Assembly: GCA_020026395.1 (NCBI GenBank)
Contig: JAHHQM010000016.1
Span: 1 to 26,925, forward strand
Direction: 5' to 3'
Origin: Alistipes sp.
GTDB lineage: Bacteria > Bacteroidota > Bacteroidia > Bacteroidales > Rikenellaceae
Length of the DNA: 26,925 nt
Both the position numbers and the translations under genes were made by a program. Position 1 is the first letter of the stretch; every line of letters begins with the position of its first letter. Positions 15,009 through 22,205 of the stretch are shown here, in pieces. A model generated the notes under the pieces. The model searched no databases, had not been told where the DNA came from, and saw only the letters and a list, made by a program, of their open reading frames with translations.

Positions 15009-16778
15009 CTAAAAGCGGTAACTGAGCGTCAGCGACAGGAAGTGACGTTTGAATGCGGTCTCGTAAATACCCGAATCCAGACCCGGTTGCCAGGTATCGC
15101 TGCCCTGCGGAAGGACATCCTCGTAGAAGAGGTAGTACTGGCTCTGGTTTTCGGTGAGCTGCTGGTAGGCCAGATCCAACGAAAGACGCGCCGAGAGGCG
15201 TACGCCTGCACCTAAGGTAAAGTACCAGCTGTCGGTCGGGGTGGGGGTATCGTAGGCGATCTGGTCGTCGCGGAGCATCGAGGAGGTGTAACCGCCACCG
15301 GCTCGCAGGGCGAAGCGCGGGGTGGGTTTCAGCTCGAGACCCGCACGCACGGTATTCGTCGGCTGGAACGTGTTGCGGATGCGGTGGTTGAAGCCCGAGG
15401 GCGAGATGGTGAAATTACCGCCCGGAGCGTTCTTTACGCGGATGCCCTTGAACCATGCGCGTTCGTAGTCCACCGAAAGGATGGCCATGCGGTCGAACGT
15501 ATACGATGCACCGAACAAAAGTCGGGTAGGGGAGGTGAATTCCCATGCGAAATTCGCCTCGTCGTACATCTTCGGGGAGTATTCGCCACCCTCGTAGACG
15601 GTCTGCTCCTGATGCGAGAGGAGTTTGTAGTCGATGCCCGCCTGATAACCGCGGTCGAGCGAATAGTAGGTAGGCGTATGGAAGGCGATACCTAATCGGA
15701 GGTTCTTCGTCGGGCGGACGATGACACCCAGCTTGAGGTTGATACCCGCACCGCTCACCTCGGAACGCTGCCACAGATCGGCATATTCCAGCTGGGCGGG
15801 CAGCGGACGACCCGACGCATCGAGTGCCGTCTGGGGCGTGCCGTTTTCGGGGTAGGAGTAGTCCTCGCTGTAAATGACGGTCGTGGAGCGCGAAACGCTC
15901 TGAATGCCGAACGAAGCACCCAGGTAGACGATGTTCTTGATGTTCGTGCCGACCGAAATCGTAAATTCGTTGATCGAACCCGAATTGCTGACATCCGCAC
16001 CGCGACGGATCGAGGCGTTGTCGCCGATGGCGTCACGCTCCCACATGCGGTCTTTGTCCATGCCCGTGACGTGGGTCATCGCACCCTTATATGCCAGGAC
16101 GGCAGGCCAGAAGTAGGACGTGCCGTTGTAGCCGAGCGGGCCGTTGGGGTTGCCCGTACCCTCACCGCGATCGGGGAAGACGGGGTGGCCGTATTCGCCG
16201 TACTGCATCTGGTGGGCGTAGAGGTCGGCAATCGAGGGGATTGCGCCCCATTCGGGGTTGTAGTCAAGCGGTGTCGAGAACGAGAAATGGCGGTTGAAGT
16301 CGGCGATGCGGTTCATACCGAAACCGAGCGTCACGGACGAGAAGGTCGAGCGCGGGCTCTGGTAGACATTCATCGCCACGCCCACATTACCCAGCGCAAA
16401 GCGGTTGCGGTGGTTCGAGCCGAGGCCGTTGTCGGTCGTGCCGCGACCGTCGTTGAAGATCTGCTGCGTGCGGTCGGCGCGATTCATCGAAATCAGCGGG
16501 GTGATCGAGATCTCGCCGCTGCGGTACATACCCATACCTGCGGGGTTGATCGACATCGAACTCAGGTCGGCGCCCAGCGAAGTGAATGCGCCACCCATCG
16601 ACATCACGCGCGACGTACCGAAATTCTGGGTACGCGACATCGTGCCGAAATCCCATACCGACATCAGGTCGTGTCCGAAGGCGAGGCCTCCGAACTGATA
16701 GACGTCGTTTTGTGCCGATGCCCGTCCCGAAAGGAGCAGGGCGGTGGCAAGAAGAGCGAAAAATGTATGCTTTTTCAT
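15009..16778 (-). CDS. Outer membrane beta-barrel protein, OmpP1/FadL-like
   Basis: The 589-residue protein starts with a signal peptide ending ASA before Gln23 and finishes with LSLTLSYRF, the terminal Phe strand signature of outer membrane barrels. The N-terminal region SMGGAFTSLGADLSSMSINPAGMGMYRSGE matches the OmpP1/FadL/TodX and PorV-type plug segment with its NPAG motif. Alternating amphipathic strands rich in Tyr, Gly and Arg continue to the end. It is likely a channel for hydrophobic compounds or a related barrel; the cargo is unknown. It follows the low-complexity lipoprotein gene by 20 bases and probably shares its transcript. Confidence 0.8.
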   Translation of the reverse strand: MKKHTFFALLATALLLSGRASAQNDVYQFGGLAFGHDLMSVWDFGTMSRTQNFGTSRVMSMGGAFTSLGADLSSMSINPAGMGMYRSGEISITPLISMNRADRTQQIFNDGRGTTDNGLGSNHRNRFALGNVGVAMNVYQSPRSTFSSVTLGFGMNRIADFNRHFSFSTPLDYNPEWGAIPSIADLYAHQMQYGEYGHPVFPDRGEGTGNPNGPLGYNGTSYFWPAVLAYKGAMTHVTGMDKDRMWERDAIGDNASIRRGADVSNSGSINEFTISVGTNIKNIVYLGASFGIQSVSRSTTVIYSEDYSYPENGTPQTALDASGRPLPAQLEYADLWQRSEVSGAGINLKLGVIVRPTKNLRLGIAFHTPTYYSLDRGYQAGIDYKLLSHQEQTVYEGGEYSPKMYDEANFAWEFTSPTRLLFGASYTFDRMAILSVDYERAWFKGIRVKNAPGGNFTISPSGFNHRIRNTFQPTNTVRAGLELKPTPRFALRAGGGYTSSMLRDDQIAYDTPTPTDSWYFTLGAGVRLSARLSLDLAYQQLTENQSQYYLFYEDVLPQGSDTWQPGLDSGIYETAFKRHFLSLTLSYRF

Positions 16779-16798
16779 GGTCGTAAGTCTGCTATGGT

Positions 16799-17848
16799 TT
16801 AACGTCCGCGGTTATAGCGGTTGCCGCCACCCGTATTGCGGTAGCCTCCGCCTCCGCCCGTCGAGTTGTTGTTGTAGCTCGGGCGCAACTGGGGTTCGTT
16901 GTTGCGCGACGGACGCGTGTAGGTGTCGTTGTTATAGCGGTGGTTGCGGTTGTCGTAACGGTTCTGGTTATTGTAGCGGTTGTTGTAGCCGTTCTGACGG
17001 TTGTAGCCGTTTTGGTGGCGGTTGTAACTGCCTCCGCGGTTGTAGTAGTTGTCGCGGTGCGATCCCTCGCGGCGGTTATAGTAGGGATTGTGGCGGTAAC
17101 CCGATCCCGTGCCGTAACCCGTATAGCTGTCGTAGCGGTGGTTGCGCGGTGCGTAGTAACCGCATCCCCATCCGTAACCGCCCCAGCCGTAGCCCCACCA
17201 CGGATGGTAGAAGCCGCTGTAATACCACGATTCGGTGAAACCCCACCAGGGACTTCCCCAGAACGGATCACCCCAATAGGGATAATATCCGCCCCAGCCG
17301 TAACCGAAATTGAAGTACGGATTGAAATAGGGGGCGTAGTGGTAGTAGTAGGCCGTGTTGCCGTAAGGCGTGCCGCCCCACGTGCCGAACATCGAGGTGA
17401 TGTATTTGGGTTCGACCCACACCTGATCCCCCGAGATGATGATGTTGTACTGGGCGGGATCGTAAGCCGTGGCGTAAACGAACGACTGGCTCGTCGTGGC
17501 CATCGAGTAGCTCGACGGCATATGGTAGGTCGGCGACTCCGATCCGTGCAGACGGCGTTCGTAGGCCGTTTCGAAATCGTCGGCGAGGATGCTCTGGTAG
17601 GGATTAGACACCTTGGCGGGTGTCTTGCCTTTGGATTCGGCCAGAATATCGGCTACATATTTGTCGAGCGGTGCACGACGGCGTGCGGCTGCGGCCTCCT
17701 CGCGTTGTTTCAGATCCTCGAGATCGAGCGGCGTGTAAAGGTCGTCTTCGGCGAATGATGATTGGGTGTGCGAGGGACTCAGCGAGGCGCAATGCGTCAG
17801 AAGAAGTGTCCCGAGCAGCAAGGCTATGCGGTATCCGATGGTTTTCAT
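16799..17848 (-). CDS. Aromatic Gly/Trp/Tyr-rich and Asn/Arg-rich exported protein
   Basis: I do not recognise this 349-residue protein. It has a signal sequence with a possible lipoprotein cysteine at 20 (LLLTHC, an atypical lipobox). A charged segment (about 36-110) follows, then a short folded-looking stretch (about 115-165). From about 170 to 250 it is built of Gly, Tyr, Trp, Phe and Pro (GYGWGGYYPYWGDPFW and similar), and from about 250 to the end of Asn, Tyr, Arg and Gly. Such tracts suggest an adhesive, structural or phase-separating surface protein, but this is inference. It is translated just before the outer membrane barrel gene, so the two may act together. Confidence 0.75.
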   Translation of the reverse strand: MKTIGYRIALLLGTLLLTHCASLSPSHTQSSFAEDDLYTPLDLEDLKQREEAAAARRRAPLDKYVADILAESKGKTPAKVSNPYQSILADDFETAYERRLHGSESPTYHMPSSYSMATTSQSFVYATAYDPAQYNIIISGDQVWVEPKYITSMFGTWGGTPYGNTAYYYHYAPYFNPYFNFGYGWGGYYPYWGDPFWGSPWWGFTESWYYSGFYHPWWGYGWGGYGWGCGYYAPRNHRYDSYTGYGTGSGYRHNPYYNRREGSHRDNYYNRGGSYNRHQNGYNRQNGYNNRYNNQNRYDNRNHRYNNDTYTRPSRNNEPQLRPSYNNNSTGGGGGYRNTGGGNRYNRGR

Positions 17849-18038
17849 GATGCTTTCCTAAAATTTATAAATAAACGGAATCCGTGGCTTTTTATTGTTT
17901 CCGCCAACCCCCGAAATCGCGCCTACGGAGCACTCCCGTGCCGAAAACCAAGCGATCGTGAAGGGCGGAAAACCGTGGTTAAAGGTCGTGAAAAATCGGG
18001 GAATTTCAAAAAAAATTTGATTTTTTTGATTTTTTGAG

Positions 18039-18067
18039 TTGGAATTCAAAAATATTGTATATCTTTG
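18039..18067 (+). promoter_or_regulatory. tRNA-Ser promoter
   Basis: TATCTTTG at 18060-18067 is a full -7 match, 41 bases before the tRNA. The best -33 candidate is TTG at 18039-18041 with an 18-base gap; TTTG at 18033-18036 gives 23 bases. The spacing is therefore uncertain. Confidence 0.55.
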
Positions 18068-18108
18068 CACTCGCAAAACAAGGTGGTTTTGTTCACAAGT
18101 GCATCCGA

Positions 18109-18195
18109 GGAGAGATGCCGGAGTGGTCGATCGGGCCGCACTCGAAATGCGGTGTACGGGTAACTGTACCGGGGGTTCGAATCCCTCTCTCTCCG
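18109..18195 (+). tRNA. tRNA-Ser (anticodon CGA)
   Basis: The acceptor arms GGAGAGA (18109-18115) and TCTCTCC (18188-18194) pair fully, with discriminator G at 18195. The anticodon stem CCGCA/TGCGG closes the loop CTCGAAA, giving anticodon CGA for UCG codons. A long variable arm (TACGGGTAACTGTACCG region) marks a class II tRNA, and GGTTCGAATCC is the T arm. CCA is not encoded. Confidence 0.95.
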
Positions 18196-18201
18196 CTGAA
18201 G

Positions 18202-18231
18202 CATCCGACTGTTGAGGTCGGATGTTTTTTT
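18202..18231 (+). terminator. tRNA-Ser terminator
   Basis: CATCCGAC (18202-18209) and GTCGGATG (18217-18224) form a perfect eight-base stem with a seven-base loop, followed by seven T residues. Confidence 0.9.
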
Positions 18232-18261
18232 ATGTCCGTATGCGGGGGGCTGTTTATAGAA

Positions 18262-18306
18262 CAAAAACAGGGCGCGGACGGGATGATTCCCCGCACGCGC
18301 CCTTGT
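18262..18306 (-). terminator. Terminator of the PepSY-like lipoprotein gene
   Basis: AGGGCGCG and CGCGCCCT pair at the base of a long stem with inner GGG/CCC pairs. On the minus strand GTTTTTG follows. It faces the tRNA-Ser terminator, so the two units are insulated. Confidence 0.75.
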
Positions 18307-18330
18307 CTTTTATAAACGACCGAGAATATT

Positions 18331-19179
18331 TCACGCTCTGTCTTTGATGAAATATCCGTCTCCTTTTTCATTCAGAAAATGGTACCCGTTCCCATTCGGA
18401 GTTTCCACTCTGCGGAGTGAGACATACTTGAAATCCGGTTCAAGTTCGTATAACGCCCTCAAGGAGTCGGCCGGTACCTCCGTATCCGAAGGCACGGAAT
18501 ATTCGGTGGATTTCCATTCGTCTTTGAAGGTTACCTGCTTCAATACCCCGTGGTCCATAACGTGATAGACATTGACGCCACCTTCATTGTCGTGGGAGCG
18601 GATGTCTGCGCCGTAGTGATTGTGGATAAAGTCAACCTCATCCGTATTAATGCAGGGATTGAGCCAGGCCTGATTTACGAAACCGTGATTTTCCGGTAAC
18701 ATATAGCCGTCTGCATTGAAGGTCAATTGTGTGAATAATGCTCCACGGTCGGGTACAAAGTTGGTAAATTCCAAACGATACATCTTGTGGGGAAGCTGCG
18801 CATAATCGTCGCACTCGATCTTGTTGATCTGATCTTTTCCCAGCTCGCCATAGGGCGATGCCAAGAATCCGTTCCGTACGGAAGAAGGCAACTGATCAAA
18901 ACGGGAGAACTTCGTTACCGTCAACGTCAATTCTTTAAAATCACGGAAGAAGAGGGAAACCTCGTTGCCCGCTTTGTCCAGTAGCTCCACGGCAGTGCCG
19001 GGATGGGTGTCGTTTTTCCAATTGTGGATGGTGCGGATTTCTGCACCCTCGTAATAATCCTTTAAATGCTGTGCGACTTCGGGAGTCAACTGCTCATTGG
19101 GTGCTTCTATATCGTCATTGTTATTGCATGCGGAAAAAAGCAATATAGCCCCTATGAGTAAATAAAAGATATTTTTCAT
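18331..19179 (-). CDS. PepSY-like (DUF2874-type) repeat lipoprotein
   Basis: The 282-residue protein has a lipoprotein signal with lipobox FSAC and lipidated Cys18, then Asn/Asp-rich sequence. Its body looks like four related units of about 60 residues starting near 31, 97, 178 and 236. Each has a helix (as in VAQHLKDYY, VRNGFLASPYG, EVDFIHNHYG, LRALYELEP) followed by strands. This resembles PepSY_like proteins common in gut Bacteroidota, whose function is not settled. The start at 19179 is chosen because it opens a proper signal peptide; a further 16 upstream in-frame codons do not. The coding sequence looks AT-richer than its neighbours, which may indicate acquisition. Confidence 0.65.
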   Translation of the reverse strand: MKNIFYLLIGAILLFSACNNNDDIEAPNEQLTPEVAQHLKDYYEGAEIRTIHNWKNDTHPGTAVELLDKAGNEVSLFFRDFKELTLTVTKFSRFDQLPSSVRNGFLASPYGELGKDQINKIECDDYAQLPHKMYRLEFTNFVPDRGALFTQLTFNADGYMLPENHGFVNQAWLNPCINTDEVDFIHNHYGADIRSHDNEGGVNVYHVMDHGVLKQVTFKDEWKSTEYSVPSDTEVPADSLRALYELEPDFKYVSLRRVETPNGNGYHFLNEKGDGYFIKDRA

Positions 19180-19190
19180 ATTCGGTTTGT

Positions 19191-19560
19191 TTAGAGTATA
19201 ACACTTAAATCGCTCGTAAATATACACCAGTCTTTTGAAAAGATCTTTCTGAATACAATGAAATTATTCGTGGTTATCCCAAAACGTGCAAATCCTCTCC
19301 AATTAGGCGGGTCTGGCTGTTTCCGGATGAGCGCCTTTGTCATCAGCAGGCCTCCCACGGGTAAAAGATGGGGGAAATACTCATTCCGTTAAGGCTTCCT
19401 CGATTAGGAAGCTATTTGTCTGGGAATAAGCTTGATAAGTGCCGTCTGTTGGTAAAGACACATAATTGACAATCGGCAAAATAGAATGGCCTTCCGGGGA
19501 CAGGGGAAAATGAAAACGGACCTTCGTGAAGGCCGAAAGTCCGCTGAGTATCAAAGTAAA
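19191..19560 (-). other. 370-base gene-poor stretch with two short protein-like frames
   Basis: No established gene was recognised. On the minus strand one frame is open from 19560 to a stop at 19381 (59 codons, no ATG start) and reads like a protein tail (for example HSILPIVNYVSLPTDG). A second runs from an ATG at 19343 to a stop at 19191 (50 codons, beginning MTKALIRKQPDPPNWRG). A perfect hairpin GCTTCCT/AGGAAGC lies at 19394-19412. These could be gene remnants, part of a dispersed repeat, or chance. Confidence 0.3.
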
Positions 19561-19598
19561 TCAGTATATTGTTGTGTGTGTCCTCGTATATAGGGGAA

Positions 19599-19631
19599 AA
19601 AAGAAAAAAGCCTTCGATCTTCGAAGGCTTT
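19599..19631 (-). terminator. tRNA-Val terminator
   Basis: AAAGCCTTCGA (19607-19617) pairs with TCGAAGGCTTT (19621-19631) around a three-base loop, and on the minus strand T6 and then more T-rich sequence follow. It ends the tRNA-Asn/tRNA-Val unit. Confidence 0.9.
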
Positions 19632-19636
19632 CAGTG

Positions 19637-19711
19637 TGGGAGCTGAGGGATTCGAACCCCCGACCCTCTGCTTGTAAGGCAGATGCTCTGAACCAGCTGA
19701 GCTAAGCTCCC
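19637..19711 (-). tRNA. tRNA-Val (anticodon TAC)
   Basis: On the minus strand GGGAGCT pairs with AGCTCCC, with discriminator A. TCTGC/GCAGA closes the loop CTTACAA with anticodon TAC. The D arm (TAGCTCAGCTGG) and T arm (GGTTCGAATCC) are standard. CCA is not encoded. A weak -7-like GATCTTTG lies 22 bases upstream, so it may have its own promoter as well as reading from tRNA-Asn. Confidence 0.95.
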
Positions 19712-19816
19712 GTAAAAATGGCTTGGGACTGTGCAAAGATCTTAAGTTCAAAAATCCAAACTCTATTTCTCTTTGCAGAGATTCTTAAGAACCTTTGTGC
19801 AACCCTCGCACATCTG

Positions 19817-19890
19817 CGCCTGAACAAGGACTTGAACCTAGGACCCCATGATTAACAGTCATGTGCTCTAACCAACTGAGCTATTCAGGC
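19817..19890 (-). tRNA. tRNA-Asn (anticodon GTT)
   Basis: On the minus strand GCCTGAA pairs with TTCAGGC, with discriminator G. CATGA/TCATG closes the loop CTGTTAA with anticodon GTT. D arm TAGCTCAGTTGG and T arm GGTTCAAGTCC are standard. CCA is not encoded. It is about 105 bases upstream of tRNA-Val. Confidence 0.95.
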
Positions 19891-19923
19891 ATTGTCATCG
19901 GTGTTACTTCCCGATTGCGAGTG

Positions 19924-19953
19924 CAAATATAGGGCAAAATTTTTTCTCACCAA
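19924..19953 (-). promoter_or_regulatory. Promoter of the tRNA-Asn/tRNA-Val unit
   Basis: On the minus strand TTTTG, with its TTG at plus 19951-19953, is followed by 19 bases and TATATTTG (plus 19924-19931), a full consensus match 33 bases before the tRNA. Confidence 0.75.
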
Positions 19954-19958
19954 AACTT

Positions 19959-19990
19959 TTTGCACTTTTTTTCGAAAAAAATTATCTTTG
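19959..19990 (+). promoter_or_regulatory. Promoter of the DUF1573 gene
   Basis: TTTG at 19959-19962, 20 bases, TATCTTTG at 19983-19990: a full consensus match 23 bases before the start codon. Its -33 box is five bases from that of the divergent tRNA promoter. Confidence 0.75.
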
Positions 19991-20013
19991 TAAAGATCTA
20001 ATGCCCGCATTTT

Positions 20014-21090
20014 ATGGCTTTGAAAAAATTTATCTTATTAATAATCTTTGTGTTGGCTTCGCTGGACGGTGTAGCGCAGGAAAATCTCGTCTTTGAGGCC
20101 GATTCGTGGTCGTTTGGCGATATTCACGAGGAAGGCGGGGTGGTGAGCCACTGCTTTACGGCCGAAAACCGATCCGAAAAACCCGTCGTCATCCTCAATG
20201 TGGTGGGGGCGTGTCGGTGTGTGTCGGCACGTTTTTCGCGAAAACCCGTCCTTCCGGGCGAAAAAACCGAGGTCGTCGTCACGTTCGATCCGATGGGGCA
20301 TCCCGGAATTTTCTCGAAAGATATGGGCGTGTACACGGCCGATCGGCGCAAAGTCGCCTCGCTGACCGTGGCGGGCAATGTCCTGGCGCGTCCGAAATCC
20401 ATCGAGGAGCGTTATCCGGTGGATGCGGGCGAGGGATTGCGTCTTCAGAGTTCGTCGTGCTCGTTCTCGTATTTATATAAAGAACACGACACGCACGCGG
20501 GCGTGGGGTTTGTCAATACGACCGACCGACCGCTCACGCTGGAGTTGCGTGCACGAAATACACCCCACGGACTGACCCTCACCGCGCCCCATAAGATTGC
20601 ACCCCGCGAGCAGGGATCGATCGATTTCGGGTATTTCTTCCCGAAGGACGATCCGTATTACGGGACTGTAAATGATGTCTGGGAGGTGTGGGTTAATGGT
20701 AAAAATAAACGGGTCTTGCTGGTGACACACGGAATAGTTGTCGATAATCCCAAGTCGCAGGATAAAAATTCAACTCCAAAGGGGAATATATCCGAAAATA
20801 TTGTTAAATTTGTATTTGATAAGCATAAAACAAAGGTGCTTCATCGTCGCTTGACGCTCTCTAACTCGGGTCGCGGAGCGTTGATTGTGCGTGCGGTGGA
20901 GCATGGCGGCGTGTTTTCTACGGATCTAAGGCGCGGCATCAGGGTCGAAGCGGGCGGTGAACTGTCGTTCGATATTTCGTTCGATGCGCGGAAATGTCCG
21001 GGTGGTCAACTGACCGATCGGCTGATCCTCATCACCAACGACCCCCTGCGTCCGATGATTCGCGTAAGGATGGTCGCTTCCCAGCTCTAA
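20014..21090 (+). CDS. DUF1573-domain exported protein
   Basis: The 358-residue protein has a signal peptide with likely cleavage after VAQ22. Residues about 28-115 match DUF1573, an immunoglobulin-like ASPM/HYDIN-type fold common in Bacteroidota: FGDIHEEGG, FTAENRSEKPVVILNVVGACRCV and VTFDPMGHPG are typical. The CRC motif is at the usual place. A second related domain lies near the C-terminus (about 255-358, with LTLSNSGRGALIVRAVEHGG and LILITNDPLRPMIRVRM). The middle part is a further sandwich-like region. The family is exported and of unknown function. The gene is single, with its own promoter, divergent from two tRNAs. Confidence 0.8.
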   Translation: MALKKFILLIIFVLASLDGVAQENLVFEADSWSFGDIHEEGGVVSHCFTAENRSEKPVVILNVVGACRCVSARFSRKPVLPGEKTEVVVTFDPMGHPGIFSKDMGVYTADRRKVASLTVAGNVLARPKSIEERYPVDAGEGLRLQSSSCSFSYLYKEHDTHAGVGFVNTTDRPLTLELRARNTPHGLTLTAPHKIAPREQGSIDFGYFFPKDDPYYGTVNDVWEVWVNGKNKRVLLVTHGIVVDNPKSQDKNSTPKGNISENIVKFVFDKHKTKVLHRRLTLSNSGRGALIVRAVEHGGVFSTDLRRGIRVEAGGELSFDISFDARKCPGGQLTDRLILITNDPLRPMIRVRMVASQL

Positions 21091-21250
21091 AGAGCGTGCG
21101 GAAGGGGTGCAGCGAGCGTAGAGAAGGAGTGCAGAGGTCGGCGGCGGTTGTAGAACGGCCGATGCCCCGACAAAGCCCCGCAAGGAAGGCACCTTTGGGG
21201 AAGACCCCCACGCAAGTTTTATGCCCGAACGGAGTTGAAAAAAAGTAGAT
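21091..21250. other. Intergenic segment with a direct repeat
   Basis: No convincing gene was recognised. GAAGGGGTGCAG at 21101-21112 recurs as GAAGGAGTGCAG at 21123-21134, a 22-base step. A 28-codon frame runs from 21162 to 21248 on the plus strand (MPRQSPARKAPLGKTP...), and the minus strand is also open. It may be part of a dispersed intergenic repeat or a decayed gene. An imperfect -7-like AATATTTG at 21256-21263 may serve the next gene. Confidence 0.3.
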
Positions 21251-21282
21251 AACAAAATATTTGTTAATAAAGACACATAAAC

Positions 21283-22164
21283 ATGTTTCCTATTCTTGAA
21301 AAACGCCTTTTAGCCAAAGGCATCTATCTGATGAAGATCCAAGCCCCGCGTGTGGCTCGCTCGGCACAACCCGGACAGTTCATCATCGTACGTGCCGAAG
21401 AGCACTGCGAACGTATTCCGCTGACGGTCTCCGACTACGATCGCGAGAAGGGCACCATCACCATTGTCACCCAAGCCATCGGTGTCTCGACCAAGAAACT
21501 CTGCGCCATGGAGGTGGGAGATGCATTGGCCGACTTTGCGGGTCCGCTGGGACAGCCTTCCGACTTCGTGAAGGAGCCCATCGAGGAGGTACGCAAGAAG
21601 CGTTATTTGTTTGTTGCGGGCGGTGTGGGTACCGCTCCCGTATATCCCCAGGTGAAATGGCTGACCGAGCACGGTGTCGAGGCTGAAGTCATCATCGGTG
21701 CCAAAACCAAGGATATGCTCATCTACACCGAAGCCATGGGTAAGGTGGCCACCAAACTCCACATCTGTACGGATGACGGTACGGCTGGTTTCCACGGTAT
21801 GGTAACGGCTCTGATCGAGAAACTCGTAAACGAGGGTAACCACTATGACGTGGTTGTGGCCATCGGCCCGATGATCATGATGAAGTTCGTGACGCTGACC
21901 ACCAAGAAATTCAACATCCCGACCATCGTATCGCTCAATGCGCTGATGGTTGACGGTACGGGTATGTGCGGTGCCTGCCGTGTATCGGTGGGTGGCGAGA
22001 CGAAGTTCACGTGCGTGGATGGCCCCGAATTCGATGCCTTCAAGGTCGATTTCGATGAGGCAATGCGTCGTCAGGGTATGTACAAGACCCAGGAGCAGCG
22101 TGCGCTGGCCATCGCCGCCGAACGTGCCGCGGGTCACAAATGCAACATCGGTCTGGACAAATAG
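21283..22164 (+). CDS. NfnA/SudB-like FAD/NAD-binding oxidoreductase small subunit
   Basis: The 293-residue protein matches the small subunit of NfnAB, the NADH-dependent ferredoxin:NADP oxidoreductase, also annotated as sulfide/dihydroorotate dehydrogenase-like. An FAD-binding barrel carries RIPLTVS (44-50). The nucleotide-binding lobe has VAGGVGTAPVYP (111-122). The C-terminal [2Fe-2S] site shows Asp224, Cys229, Cys232 and Cys244, fitting the unusual one-Asp three-Cys ligation known for NfnA. The gene is followed 41 bases later by the large-subunit gene. In anaerobic gut Bacteroidota this pair balances ferredoxin, NADH and NADPH pools; electron bifurcation in this organism is inference. Confidence 0.9.
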   Translation: MFPILEKRLLAKGIYLMKIQAPRVARSAQPGQFIIVRAEEHCERIPLTVSDYDREKGTITIVTQAIGVSTKKLCAMEVGDALADFAGPLGQPSDFVKEPIEEVRKKRYLFVAGGVGTAPVYPQVKWLTEHGVEAEVIIGAKTKDMLIYTEAMGKVATKLHICTDDGTAGFHGMVTALIEKLVNEGNHYDVVVAIGPMIMMKFVTLTTKKFNIPTIVSLNALMVDGTGMCGACRVSVGGETKFTCVDGPEFDAFKVDFDEAMRRQGMYKTQEQRALAIAAERAAGHKCNIGLDK

Positions 22165-22205
22165 GCCTCCCGACAGGTTATAAACACTTTAAACAGAAAA
22201 TCATT

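Noticed and set aside
16940..17758. 272-codon Val/Ala-rich plus-strand frame
   Set aside because: Complement of the Asn/Tyr/Arg-rich repeats of the exported protein; low complexity without a plausible start signal.
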